Below are positions 8,015 to 13,331 of a stretch of DNA of 13,331 nt, one piece after another. The stretch is from Actinomycetota bacterium (lineage in GTDB: Bacteria; Actinomycetota; Actinomycetes; UBA12327), in NCBI GenBank assembly GCA_026392555.1, contig JAPLBW010000013.1, positions 1 to 13,331 of the forward strand, read 5' to 3'. The translations under genes were made by a program, and so were the position numbers. The notes below the pieces were generated by a model. The model worked only from the letters and a program-made list of their open reading frames with translations. It was not told the DNA's origin and did no database searches. Each line of letters begins with the position of its first letter. Position 1 is the stretch's first letter.

Positions 8015-8331
8015 AGTCGAACGAACTTCCAGCCTGACCATCGCGCGACCACCTTGCCGATAACCGCATCTGTTTCCACCGCTCCAAAGGCGCGTGAGTC
8101 ATCGGATGCTCCAGGGTTATCGCCTTCAAGCCACCAGCCGGTGCCGGCTGAACGCACAAGGCGTTTAACGAGCAACAACTCTGGTTGATCCATGCGCTGA
8201 GCAACCACGACATCGCCTAGTCCTACTTCGGTCCCCCAGTGAACGAGCGCACGCTCGTCCGGGGCCAACGTCGGAATCATGGATAGGCCTTCGACCCGCA
8301 CTACCGACCAGCCTCGCTGGCGAATCTTCAT
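8011..8331 (-). CDS. sodX: Nickel-type superoxide dismutase maturation protease (S26 signal-peptidase-like)
   Basis: A 106-residue S26-family serine protease that is expected to remove the N-terminal propeptide of SodN so that its nickel site can form. Catalytic Ser17 lies in GLSMIPTL and the Lys partner is K56 in LLVKRL. The family box GDNPGASDDSR follows at 70-80. There is no transmembrane anchor, which separates it from secretory leader peptidases and agrees with a cytoplasmic SodX. I chose ATG 8331 over ATG 8337 because AAGG (8341-8338, minus strand) is six bases before the former but abuts the latter. It is divergent from sodN, the usual pairing, and shares a candidate promoter region with it. 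The 3' end overlaps the convergent dehydrogenase stop codon. Confidence 0.9.
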   Translation of the reverse strand: MKIRQRGWSVVRVEGLSMIPTLAPDERALVHWGTEVGLGDVVVAQRMDQPELLLVKRLVRSAGTGWWLEGDNPGASDDSRAFGAVETDAVIGKVVARWSGWKFVRL

Positions 8332-8337
8332 AGCCAT

Positions 8338-8341
8338 CCTT
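8338..8341 (-). promoter_or_regulatory. Ribosome binding site of sodX, deciding its start
   Basis: On the minus strand AAGG is followed by ATGGCTATGAAG. It is six bases from the second ATG (8331) and zero bases from the first (8337), favouring initiation at 8331. Confidence 0.6.
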
Positions 8342-8376
8342 GCCTGATCGCTCCCTGATGTGGGCCTGCTGACTCA

Positions 8377-8386
8377 AGGGTAGGGT
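8377..8386. promoter_or_regulatory. Overlapping divergent -10 elements between sodX and sodN
   Basis: The decamer AGGGTAGGGT reads as TAGGGT on the plus strand (8381-8386) and TACCCT on the minus strand (8382-8377). Both fit TANNNT and share the central TA. Predicted starts are near 8393 for sodN and 8370 for sodX, giving leaders of about 32 and 39 nt, each containing a Shine-Dalgarno sequence. No good -35 is seen on either side. Inferred from sequence only. Confidence 0.5.
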
Positions 8387-8403
8387 TTAAGGACGCACAG
8401 TTG

Positions 8404-8421
8404 TTTTCCCTGGAAGGAAAA
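8404..8421 (+). repeat. Inverted repeat overlapping the sodN ribosome binding site
   Basis: TTTTCC (8404-8409) and GGAAAA (8416-8421) are exact inverted repeats separated by six bases. The right arm overlaps the GGAAGG Shine-Dalgarno of sodN (8412-8417). It could be a protein operator or an RNA hairpin hiding the ribosome binding site. It is also short enough to be chance. Confidence 0.5.
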
Positions 8422-8424
8422 ATC

Positions 8425-8820
8425 ATGCAGTTGTTTGCCCCAAAGACCGTGATCTCGGCTCACTGCGACTTGCCCTGTGGCATCTACGACCCTGCCCAAG
8501 CACGCCTTGAGGCCGAGTCCGTAAAGGCCTGCATGGAAAAGTACGCAGCTTCTGACGATGTGACCTTTAAGGCTCGCGCCTTGGGCATCAAGGAAGAGCG
8601 TTCAAGTTTGGTTAAGCACCACCTCTGGGTGTTGTGGACCGACTACTTCAAGCCTCCGCACTTTGAGGCCTACCCCAACTTGCACCAGCTGTTCAATGAC
8701 GCCACCAAGTTGGCCGGTGCTGCTGGCACCAAGGGAACCGTCGACCCATCAGTTGCCGATCAGCTCTTGGCCAAGATTGATGAAATCGCTGAAATCTTCT
8801 GGGCAACTAAGAAGGCCTAA
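8425..8820 (+). CDS. sodN: Nickel superoxide dismutase, precursor
   Basis: A 131-residue precursor of the cytoplasmic nickel enzyme that converts superoxide to oxygen and hydrogen peroxide. The nickel hook HCDLPCGIY is at residues 13-21. Cleavage after Ala12 would expose His1, with Cys2 and Cys6 as the other ligands and Asp3 and Tyr9 at the active site. The mature chain would be 119 residues, close to the usual 117 or so. The rest is a helical bundle, as in the family (FEAYPNLHQLFNDATKLA...). I chose ATG 8425 because GGAAGG (8412-8417) precedes it and because it gives a 12-residue propeptide. The frame stays open to a TTG at 8401 but nothing supports that start. The neighbouring divergent sodX encodes the processing protease. 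A strong terminator follows. Regulation by nickel is common for such genes, but I see no recognisable Nur site. Confidence 0.97.
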   Translation: MQLFAPKTVISAHCDLPCGIYDPAQARLEAESVKACMEKYAASDDVTFKARALGIKEERSSLVKHHLWVLWTDYFKPPHFEAYPNLHQLFNDATKLAGAAGTKGTVDPSVADQLLAKIDEIAEIFWATKKA

Positions 8821-8834
8821 GCACACGCTTGTCG

Positions 8835-8880
8835 ATCAGGGCCAGACAGCACCTGCTGTTTGGCCCTGATTTTTTTTCTT
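8835..8880 (+). terminator. Intrinsic terminator of sodN
   Basis: A 16-bp stem (8835-8850 with 8855-8870, one G-U pair) closes a four-base ACCT loop and is followed by a run of eight T residues (8870-8877) and then CTT. It is a textbook Rho-independent terminator 14 nt after the sodN stop and the only strong one in the window. Confidence 0.95.
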
Positions 8881-8900
8881 CCCCAACCGGCACGATCGGC

Positions 8901-8906
8901 TAGCCT
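8901..8906 (+). promoter_or_regulatory. Possible -10 element upstream of the anti-sigma/sigma operon
   Basis: TAGCCT fits TANNNT and would start transcription near 8913, with GGAGAGG (8924-8930) as the ribosome binding site six bases before the ATG at 8937. I see no -35. A SigF/SigB-type pair (GTTT then GGGTA) is not evident, so autoregulation by the downstream sigma factor is not supported here. Confidence 0.4.
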
Positions 8907-8936
8907 GTCAAAGTCTGTTCACCGGAGAGGTTCGCC

Positions 8937-9377
8937 ATGGCCACATTTCCTCAAGTTCCCGACGCTGGCGTAGGGGTGAGTGGTGAACCCATCCGCGGCA
9001 CGATCACCTTGCAGGTGCCAGCCACTCCCGCCCATACCGCGATCGCGCGAAGTGCGGTGGCGAGCACTGTGGCAGCCGTCGGCGCAACAGCCGATGACGT
9101 AGACGACTTGCGGCTTGTCGTCAGTGAAGCATTCGCACTCTTGCTCGACCATTCGCACCCAGATGCTCTGATCACCATTCACCTTCAGCACCGCGATGAG
9201 CTCATGCACGTCACGCTGATCACCACCACCTCCAATTCCGCGCCCATCCTTGAGAAATCGCTGTCCTGGACCGTCCTAACCACCCTCGCGCAATCAGTGG
9301 ACGTTGCGGTTCAACCCGCAGACCCACTCTTTGAACTCACGCTGACCGTCCAACACCGAGTGCAGATTCCTTCCTAA
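8937..9377 (+). CDS. UsfX/RsbW-like anti-sigma factor
   Basis: A 146-residue protein of the RsbW/SpoIIAB-like GHKL group, closest by eye to mycobacterial UsfX, the anti-SigF factor. Shared features are DDVDDLRLVVSEA (about residues 58-70), the HPDALITIHL strand, and LSWTVLTTLAQSVDV (about 109-123). The family binds its sigma factor and releases it when an anti-anti-sigma protein intervenes. The ATP site is degenerate: the N-box lacks the Asn and His found in RsbW (it reads EAFALLLDHS), and no DxGxG or GxGL boxes are present. As I recall UsfX, it is similarly poor in these boxes, so this may be lineage-typical. The TAA stop overlaps the sigma factor ATG (TAATG), implying coupled expression, usual for a regulator and its target. 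No anti-anti-sigma gene is in the window. Confidence 0.82.
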   Translation: MATFPQVPDAGVGVSGEPIRGTITLQVPATPAHTAIARSAVASTVAAVGATADDVDDLRLVVSEAFALLLDHSHPDALITIHLQHRDELMHVTLITTTSNSAPILEKSLSWTVLTTLAQSVDVAVQPADPLFELTLTVQHRVQIPS

Positions 9378-10141
9378 TGTCCTCGGATTCAGCAAGCACC
9401 TATCAGGCTGAGCGCGACTTAATTGACAAGTTCGCCGCTCTGCTTCCTGACGATCCTGCCCGCGAATCGCTGCGCGAAGCATTGATCGTTTTGCACCAAC
9501 CGCTCGTTCGCCATCTGGCCCAGCGTTACGCCAACCGTGGTGAACCCCTGGATGACCTGATTCGAGCCGGATCCATTGGCCTGATCCATGCCGTTGATCG
9601 ATTTGATCCTGAACGCAGCCAAACTTTTACGGCTTTTGCCATGAGTTCCATCCTTGGCGAAATTCGTCAGCACTTTCGCCATCATGGTTGGGCCCTGAAG
9701 GTGCCTCGACGCCTGCAAGACCTCTCTCGCCAGGTCAATGTGGCTCGGCAGGCTCTTGAGCAAACCCTGCAACGTGCGCCAACCATTGCTGAACTGGCGC
9801 ACCACCTTGACGCAAGTGCTGAAGACATTCTTGATGCCCTTGAGGCTGGCCAGTCCTACGCGATGAGTTCCTTGGACCTACCCGACAACGACGAAGGCTC
9901 TTCGCAGCAAAGTGGCGAGCAAGCCGATGAGATCGCACGTGTTCTTGATCGAGCCGACCTAGCACCAGCACTTGCCGCCCTGACTAACCTCGAACGCACC
10001 CTGTTATCGCTTCGCTTTGTGCAGGACTTCACCCAAACTCAAATTGCCGAGCAACTGGGTATTAATCAAAGCAAGGTCTCTCGACAGATCGCGCGAACCT
10101 TGGCGCACTTACGCACTCAGCTATCGGATGAATCTGCCTGA
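9377..10141 (+). CDS. sigF: SigF/SigB-type alternative RNA polymerase sigma factor
   Basis: A 254-residue group 3 sigma factor like actinobacterial SigF. It directs core RNA polymerase to stress or stationary-phase promoters. Region 2 spans about 41-111, including GEPLDDLIRAGSIGLIHAVDRFDP, FTAFAMSSILGEIRQHFR and the W...KVPRRL boundary. Region 3 spans about 115-165 (APTIAELAHHLDASAEDI...). Region 4 spans about 197-249 with a helix-turn-helix at about 218-242 (TQTQIAEQLGINQSKVSRQIAR). The ATG shares its A with the stop of the anti-sigma gene. Its 3' end overlaps the convergent membrane-protein gene by 25 bp. It is intact; which promoters it serves cannot be read from this window. SigB is an equally valid family label. 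Confidence 0.93.
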   Translation: MSSDSASTYQAERDLIDKFAALLPDDPARESLREALIVLHQPLVRHLAQRYANRGEPLDDLIRAGSIGLIHAVDRFDPERSQTFTAFAMSSILGEIRQHFRHHGWALKVPRRLQDLSRQVNVARQALEQTLQRAPTIAELAHHLDASAEDILDALEAGQSYAMSSLDLPDNDEGSSQQSGEQADEIARVLDRADLAPALAALTNLERTLLSLRFVQDFTQTQIAEQLGINQSKVSRQIARTLAHLRTQLSDESA

Positions 10142-10512
10142 GCTTGATTTCCTCGTACCAAAATGATGAAGGCCACCAATGCCGGCACTCCAATCAGCCA
10201 GCCATAGGCCGTAGTGAGTTTGGCTTCGGTGACGGCAATGGCCACCGCGATGATCTGGAAAGTCAGCGCGGGACCGCGAGCCCAGGATCGCTGCTTGAGC
10301 AATGACCAGGCAATCACCAGTAACCCGCCTCCGATCACCACCCAACAGATCACTAACGCCAGGTCTGCGATCACGGTGTCACTCCGGTCTATGGCCGACA
10401 CGGCCGCCACGATCAGCAATGCCAGGCCTTGGAGGGCGCACACCACGGCGGCCCACCCCCGCGGTCCAGGCCATGGAAGGCGCGAACTGGATGGCGAAGG
10501 AGTGTTGGACAC
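10117..10512 (-). CDS. Small four-helix membrane protein, function unknown
   Basis: A 131-residue protein with a Ser/Pro-rich cytosolic-looking N terminus and four hydrophobic segments near residues 21-41, 48-72, 80-97 and 102-120, ending in a polar tail. It resembles uncharacterised actinobacterial integral membrane proteins; I recognise no named domain. Two GTG codons are in tandem (10515, 10512). I chose 10512 because the minus-strand TAGGCT hexamer (10524-10519) is exactly six bases upstream, the spacing seen at two other leaderless starts here, and because no Shine-Dalgarno sequence is present. It is divergent from the broken DAG-kinase gene and overlaps the end of sigF by 25 bp in convergent orientation, which could allow antisense interference. 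Confidence 0.72.
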   Translation of the reverse strand: MSNTPSPSSSRLPWPGPRGWAAVVCALQGLALLIVAAVSAIDRSDTVIADLALVICWVVIGGGLLVIAWSLLKQRSWARGPALTFQIIAVAIAVTEAKLTTAYGWLIGVPALVAFIILVRGNQAQADSSDS

Positions 10513-10518
10513 CACGCA

Positions 10519-10528
10519 AGCCTAACCT
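10519..10528. promoter_or_regulatory. Overlapping divergent -10 elements driving two leaderless transcripts
   Basis: AGCCTAACCT contains TAACCT on the plus strand (10523-10528), six bases before GTG 10535, and TAGGCT on the minus strand (10524-10519), six bases before GTG 10512. The central TA is shared by both hexamers. The arrangement matches a bidirectional promoter with both start codons at the predicted transcription starts. No -35 with normal spacing is seen. Confidence 0.6.
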
Positions 10529-10534
10529 GAAGGG

Positions 10535-11463
10535 GTGCGAGCCGTACTCATCATCAACCCCAAGGCAACGTCAACGAGTGCCTCGGCTCGCAAGGCTGTC
10601 TTGGCAACATTTGAACGCACCTTTGACCTGAAGGTCAAGCAAACCAAATCGCGCGGTCATGCCATCACTGTCGCTCAACGCGCTGCCGATGATGGCGTCG
10701 ACCTTGTCGCTGTCGTTGGTGGCGATGGAACAATCAATGAAGTCATTAATGGGTTGCTACACGATCGCTCGAGTGGTCAAACGCAAGGGCCAGTGCTTGC
10801 CATCGTTCCCGGTGGACATGCCAACGTATTGGCCTACGCATTAGGGATTGTTCGCGACCCAGCCAAGGCCGCGACCCAAGTAACGGACCTGTTTCTCAAT
10901 GGGCACACGCAAGCCATCGGGCTGGGCTTAGCCAACAATCGCTGGTTCGCGATCAACGCCGGCTTGGGCATTGATGCGGAAATCGTTTCTGCGGTAGAAG
11001 ACCTACGTCGCCGAGGACTGTCCGCATCCCCAGCGACCTACATCGCCGGTTTCACGAAGTCCTGGGCAGCTACCGATCGGTGGTCTGGTCCGATGACTAT
11101 CAATGGCACGGGAACCGACCAAGAACCACCGCACCCTGGTCCATGGCCGGCGACTTGAGGCTGGACGGAAGTCAGCACGCATCGTTGAATAAGGGGCTAG
11201 ATGTCGTCGCGCTCCAACAGCTGAGCACACCAACCATGATGCGCATTGCTGGAACCCTGCTCACCGGAAAGCCCATTGCGGACCTGCCATAGACCACCGT
11301 TTTCACTGACCTCAACAGCATTCACATCACGGCGCAGCGACCCATGCCAGTCCAAATCGACGGGGATCTCAGTGGCTCTACGACCGACATCAGGTTTGAA
11401 TCCGTGCCCCGAGCACTGACGGTGGTGGCTAGTCCGCAAGCCCCACAATTGCCCCAAATGTGA
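10535..11463 (+). pseudogene. Diacylglycerol/lipid kinase family gene, broken by a frameshift and an internal stop
   Basis: The N-terminal 190 or so residues are a good DAGK catalytic domain: MRAVLIINPKA, GGDGTINEVINGLL (GGDGT at 62-66) and VPGGHANVLA (91-100). This frame then runs into an unrelated tail and stops at 11158. The family C-terminal half continues in another frame: TAPWS... from 11125, then ASLNKGLDVVAL, a TAG at 11290-11292, then DLNSIHITAQRPMPVQIDGDLSG and a stop at 11461-11463. The PVQIDGD segment is the typical C-terminal DAGK motif. A frameshift therefore lies between about 11100 and 11125, where a strand also seems to be missing (consistent with a deletion of 3n+1 bases), and a nonsense codon follows. 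Relatives phosphorylate lipids using ATP. The truncated product probably would not fold. Sequencing error is the alternative, but two lesions in one gene and none elsewhere argue for decay. Confidence 0.8.
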
Positions 11464-11638
11464 CCTAGCCGACATGAACACGGCTGGACCGATCTGCTAA
11501 GACACTTGCGCGACACGCCCGAGAGTGGGACGATAGGGCATCCGGACGGTGGCTTTCCCCCTGACCCTTCGTGCCTTTTTCACTTTGGGCTCAGTAGTCA
11601 CCTTCAGCCCCACTTGCCACATCAACGAAGGAGTACGC
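11464..11638 (+). other. Spacer and leader upstream of whiB1
   Basis: These 175 bases contain no gene. A weak hairpin, AGCCG (11467-11471) with CGGCT (11481-11485), follows the end of the kinase pseudogene but has no T-run, so it is not a convincing terminator. I find no TANNNT hexamer at a sensible distance and no exact CRP-type GTGA-N6-TCAC palindrome. The GAAGGAG ribosome binding site of whiB1 is at the right end. Confidence 0.6.
11627..11633 (+). promoter_or_regulatory. Strong ribosome binding site deciding the whiB1 start
   Basis: GAAGGAG ends five bases before ATG 11639. It fixes the start there although the frame remains open upstream to 11549. Confidence 0.85.
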
Positions 11639-11884
11639 ATGGACTGGCGCCACGAAGCCGCCTGCCGTGACGAAGATCCAGAGTTGTTCTTCCCTATCGG
11701 AACCACCGGTCCTGCTGAGCTTCAAATCCAAGAAGCCAAGGCTGTTTGCGGCCGTTGCACGGTAACTGAAGACTGTTTGGCGTGGGCTTTTGAATCAGGT
11801 CAGGACGCTGGCGTCTGGGGTGGCCTTGACGAGGACGAACGTCGCGCCCTCAAGCGTCGCCAGGTTCGCTCCTTCAGCGCTTAA
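11639..11884 (+). CDS. whiB1: WhiB1-family iron-sulfur transcriptional regulator
   Basis: An 81-residue Wbl protein. It begins MDWRHEAACRDEDPELFFP, nearly identical in character to mycobacterial WhiB1 and Streptomyces WblE. Cys9, Cys37, Cys40 and Cys46 are the four ligands of the 4Fe-4S cluster. GVWGG (58-62) is the family turn that contacts the sigma factor, followed by the basic DNA-binding tail ALKRRQVR. WhiB1 in Mycobacterium tuberculosis is essential, binds SigA region 4 and responds to nitric oxide through its cluster. The same role is inferred here from similarity. It is convergent with the PdtaS-like kinase gene, stops 9 bp apart, the same neighbour as in mycobacteria. Upstream lies the broken lipid-kinase gene. 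Confidence 0.95.
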   Translation: MDWRHEAACRDEDPELFFPIGTTGPAELQIQEAKAVCGRCTVTEDCLAWAFESGQDAGVWGGLDEDERRALKRRQVRSFSA

Positions 11885-11893
11885 TTTTCTGCC

Positions 11894-13331
11894 CTACTCA
11901 TGAAGTAGCGGCAAATCGAACACTGCTCGCGTTCCGCCACCAGCGGCTAATTCAATGTCAAAGGTTCCTTGCAATTCGCCGACGACCAAAGTGCGGACAA
12001 TTTGCAGACCCAAACGATCTGATGTGGTGGGATCAAATGCGGCCGGCAGTCCACGTCCATCGTCAATGACTTCGACATTGAGTCGATCTCCAGCCCGGAC
12101 CACATTGATAGCGATTTGCCCATTCAATTCATGCAGACCGTGTTGAACCGCATTGAGCAACACCTCGGTTAAAGCCATCGCCAGTGGTGTCGCGACTTCA
12201 GCTGGCACGACGCCAAAGGTTCCCGATCGTCGAGTGGTGACGACATGACCTTCATCAACCGAGCCGACATCAAGGACCATCCCTAAGAGTCGGTCGGCCA
12301 CATCATCAAAGGCGACCACTTCGTCGGGGGTTTGCGACAAGGTCTCGTGCACCAACGCAATCGAACCCACGCGCCGAACCGCTTCATCTAAGGCGGCCTG
12401 GGCTTCGGGCGAATCCAACCGGCGGGCCTGCAGGCGTAGGAGGGCAGCCACTGTTTGGAGGTTGTTCTTTACCCGGTGGTGAACCTCGCGGATGGTGGCA
12501 TCTTTCGTAGCCATCAGGCGGTCCCGTCGAGCCACGTCCGACACATCGCGCAAAAGCACCACTGCCCCGCTGCGCTGGCCATCTGGCTGCATGGGGATAG
12601 ACCGGAGCACTACCTGAGAGCCATTGGCCTGGACTTCAGCTGATCGCGGTGCCCGACCACGGGCCACTGCTGCTAACTCTTCATCAAGGGGGCCGCTAGG
12701 TGCAAGCGACATGGTCAATTCACTTAAGTCCGCATGCAACAGATCAGCGGTCAGGCCCAGTCGTCGATACGCCGACAATGCGTTGGGGCTGGCATACACC
12801 ACTTCACCCGATGCACTCAAGCGAATAAACCCGTCGCTGACGCGAGGTGCGGATTCAGGATCATTGAACATTGACGGGAAGGGAAATCGACCCTGGGCAA
12901 TCATGGTGGCCAATTCATCAGCACTTGCCACATACGCTGCTTCGAGCGCCGAGCCGCCTTCGCGCGCGCTGCTACTGGCATGTTGGCGGGTCACCGCACC
13001 GACTACCTTGCCGGCCCGACGAACCGGAATGACATCTAAGTCAAATCCCAAGCTTTGTGCATCAGCGACGACGATTTCTCCTAGTTCAATCGCGCGCGCA
13101 ACGTGCTCGACTTCCTTGCGATCCGCCTCCTGGCCAACGACGTCATCGGGCAACACCGTGGGGCCCGTCGTGGGGCGCACCTGAGCCACGGCAATAAAAC
13201 CTGCTCCCCCGCGTCCTGGCACCCATAGGACCAGGTCTGCGAAAGACAAGTCAGCCAGAATCTGCCATTCACCCAACAGGGTGTGCAGGCCTTCGAGGTC
13301 GGTTTCGGTCAGGTCAGTACGCGACCGGACT
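11894..13331 (-). CDS. pdtaS: PdtaS-like sensor histidine kinase, 5' end missing
   Basis: The frame is open to the window edge. Residues upstream of the TTG at 13276 (RSRTDLTETDLEGLHTLLG) continue the family N terminus, so the real start is outside. About 478 residues are visible against roughly 500 in mycobacterial PdtaS. In order they show a GAF-type sensor (GEWQILADLSFADLVLW... to VIPVRRAGKVVGAV), a PAS domain (DGFIRLSASGEVVYASPNALSAY), a HisKA_2 dimerisation domain with the HHRVKNN H-box (encoded at 12461-12481), and a GHKL ATPase with N-box LLNAVQHG, DDGRGLP and LGLQIVRTLV. It is soluble, with no membrane segment. In mycobacteria PdtaS phosphorylates PdtaR, an RNA-binding ANTAR response regulator. 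No pdtaR is in the window. There is no cysteine anywhere in the visible protein, including the sensor. Confidence 0.92.
   Translation of the reverse strand, partial: VRSRTDLTETDLEGLHTLLGEWQILADLSFADLVLWVPGRGGAGFIAVAQVRPTTGPTVLPDDVVGQEADRKEVEHVARAIELGEIVVADAQSLGFDLDVIPVRRAGKVVGAVTRQHASSSAREGGSALEAAYVASADELATMIAQGRFPFPSMFNDPESAPRVSDGFIRLSASGEVVYASPNALSAYRRLGLTADLLHADLSELTMSLAPSGPLDEELAAVARGRAPRSAEVQANGSQVVLRSIPMQPDGQRSGAVVLLRDVSDVARRDRLMATKDATIREVHHRVKNNLQTVAALLRLQARRLDSPEAQAALDEAVRRVGSIALVHETLSQTPDEVVAFDDVADRLLGMVLDVGSVDEGHVVTTRRSGTFGVVPAEVATPLAMALTEVLLNAVQHGLHELNGQIAINVVRAGDRLNVEVIDDGRGLPAAFDPTTSDRLGLQIVRTLVVGELQGTFDIELAAGGGTRAVFDLPLLHE

Noticed and set aside
8378..8382. GGGTA as a SigF-type -10 upstream of sodN
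   Set aside because: No GTTT-like -35 lies 14-18 bases upstream. The TANNNT reading explains the site better.
8401..8424. TTG start for sodN, eight codons upstream
   Set aside because: No ribosome binding site precedes it. The ATG at 8425 has GGAAGG at a good distance and gives a normal propeptide length.
11080..11292. Separate small gene in the second frame of the lipid kinase region
   Set aside because: Its sequence is the displaced C-terminal half of the kinase and continues in the same frame past the TAG with kinase homology. It is better treated as part of the pseudogene.
11571..11583. CRP-like half-sites GTG...CAC upstream of whiB1
   Set aside because: The spacing is seven bases instead of eight and the inner A/T bases are missing, so it is not a credible CRP site even though mycobacterial whiB1 is CRP-controlled.
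11549..11638. 30-codon N-terminal extension of whiB1
   Set aside because: The extension is not found in WhiB1 proteins, and GAAGGAG at 11627-11633 clearly marks ATG 11639 as the start.

Overview
The window is chromosomal DNA from an actinobacterium (Actinomycetota). It is moderately GC-rich, by eye in the mid-to-high 50s percent, which is lower than typical Streptomyces or Mycobacterium. Four things point to this phylum: a single-chain Kgd/OdhA-type 2-oxoglutarate enzyme with a fused E2 domain, a WhiB1-type Fe-S regulator, a UsfX/SigF-type anti-sigma/sigma pair, and a PdtaS-type histidine kinase beside whiB1. Several genes carry TANNNT -10 hexamers exactly six bases before GTG/ATG start codons, the leaderless mRNA arrangement common in actinobacteria. 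I see no mobile elements, tRNA, rRNA or CRISPR, and no gene-free stretch longer than 300 bases.

Layout. 1-2977, all plus strand: the 3' part of a DUF3048 (YerB-like) protein, trmB, a small membrane protein of unknown function, and a short-chain dehydrogenase/reductase. 2978-3121 is a spacer with four tandem 9-bp repeats. 3122-6985: kgd and a small acidic DUF6104-type protein. 7046-8014: a medium-chain quinone-reductase-like dehydrogenase, apparently leaderless. 8011-8820: divergent sodX (maturation protease, minus) and sodN (nickel superoxide dismutase, plus), with a strong intrinsic terminator behind sodN. 8937-10141: a UsfX-like anti-sigma factor overlapping its SigF-type sigma factor. 10117-10512 (minus): a four-helix membrane protein. 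10535-11463: a diacylglycerol-kinase-family gene broken by a frameshift and an in-frame TAG. 11639-11884: whiB1. 11894-13331 (minus): a PdtaS-like kinase running off the window edge.

How the genes work together. Kgd handles the 2-oxoglutarate node of the TCA cycle, with DUF6104 as a possible small partner. SodX trims the SodN propeptide so that the nickel hook can form. The UsfX-like protein presumably holds SigF inactive until stress. WhiB1 and PdtaS are neighbours in mycobacteria too. The right half is therefore rich in redox and stress regulation.

Most notable observations: (1) both divergent gene pairs in the window carry the same ANNNTANNNT element, two opposed -10 hexamers sharing a central TA; (2) the DAG-kinase gene is decayed although its neighbours are intact; (3) the visible PdtaS homologue has no cysteines, including at the positions recalled as the metal/NO-sensing pair in mycobacteria. 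I did not find a clearly new multi-gene system. This is mostly conserved actinobacterial core with interesting promoter architecture.
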